Below, piece after piece: positions 63,880 through 64,000 of a DNA stretch of 64,000 bases; position 1 is the stretch's first letter, and every line of letters starts with the position of its first letter. Origin of the DNA: Roseivirga echinicomitans (GTDB lineage Bacteria; Bacteroidota; Bacteroidia; Cytophagales; Cyclobacteriaceae); contig NZ_LRDB01000023.1 of the NCBI RefSeq assembly GCF_001592935.1, forward strand, positions 1 to 64,000, in the 5' to 3' direction. The position numbers were made by a program, and so were the translations under genes. The notes under the pieces are model-generated. The model searched no databases. It saw nothing but the letters and a program-made list of their open reading frames with translations, and had not been told where the DNA came from.

Positions 63880-64000
63880 TTACTTGGTTGCCTTTTTCTT
63901 GTTTGCAACAGTCTTTCTCTTACCTTTTCGGGTACGTGAGTTGTTTTTAGTGTGCTGACCACGAACAGGAAGACCCTTTCTATGTCTCATACCACGGTAA
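63880..64000 (-). CDS. rpsM: 30S ribosomal protein S13, C-terminal part (window edge)
   Basis: About 40 C-terminal codons are visible: [20 protein letters not shown] followed by [19 protein letters not shown] and a TAA at 63880-63882. The LPVRGQ(R/H)TxxNxRT block is diagnostic of S13, which contacts tRNA in the A and P sites. The 5' part is cut off by the window end. The stop is 39 bp before rpsK. Confidence 0.95.
   Translation of the reverse strand, partial: YRGMRHRKGLPVRGQHTKNNSRTRKGKRKTVANKKKATK

Overview
The window looks like a chromosome segment of a Bacteroidota bacterium, most likely Cytophagales (Roseivirga/Fulvivirga/Marivirga-like). This rests on family content (DUF2480, DUF6090, Bacteroidota-type LptD, a SprB-repeat lipoprotein, L17 with a long charged tail), on promoters of the TAnnTTTG type, on weak ribosome binding sites, and on a moderate-to-low G+C content judged by eye. 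No rRNA, tRNA, CRISPR array, prophage or complete insertion sequence was seen.

Layout. 1-5.1 kb (minus strand): DUF2480, tsaB, a TSUP permease, an S41 protease, a YtxH protein and rnpA-rpmH behind a textbook promoter. 5.2-10.8 kb (plus): M61 peptidase, cyanophycinase-like lipoprotein, YigZ and a membrane-anchored hydrolase. 11-19 kb (mostly minus): orphan MacB-type permease, DUF4097 repeat protein, SF1 helicase, folB, a DivIVA-like protein and a WD40 protein. 19-26 kb: phosphopantetheinyl transferase, an HNH nuclease, a very large BNR/sortilin-like exported protein and an exported M24 peptidase. 26-33 kb: envelope genes (amidase and MlaD, divergent from LptD), plus an acyl-CoA carboxylase beta subunit and a transglutaminase-like protein.

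33.1-39.4 kb is the accessory region. Eight plus-strand genes of mostly unknown function (DUF6090, LytTR regulator, DoxX, intradiol-dioxygenase-like, two orphans, CoiA-like nuclease, DUF5677-like) are separated by diverged copies of a ~110-145 bp element. Most copies end in AACGTT-type heptamers 11-71 bp before the next start codon. This resembles an integron cassette array without an integrase (CALIN), which is the most unusual structure of the window.

39.5-51.3 kb: lysS, a BlaI/BlaR1-type pair with a palindromic operator candidate, a proline dehydrogenase interrupted by one in-frame TAA, and a shikimate/aromatic cluster. The cluster holds DAHP synthase-chorismate mutase, a degenerate prephenate-dehydratase-like protein, a second DAHP synthase-chorismate mutase, aroB and aroA. 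Ahead of the second synthase is a leader peptide with seven consecutive Phe/Tyr codons followed by mutually exclusive antiterminator and terminator hairpins, i.e. a classical attenuator that should couple aromatic amino acid supply to aroG-aroB-aroA expression. An MsbA-like ABC exporter follows.

51-64 kb: BtuF-like protein, M42 peptidase, propionyl-CoA carboxylase beta subunit, Ppx/GppA, Ldh2-type dehydrogenase, an outer-membrane protein, ftsB/divIC, a cytochrome-like lipoprotein, eno, carA, and the alpha ribosomal operon (rpsM', rpsK, rpsD, rpoA, rplQ), all minus strand from the outer-membrane protein onward.
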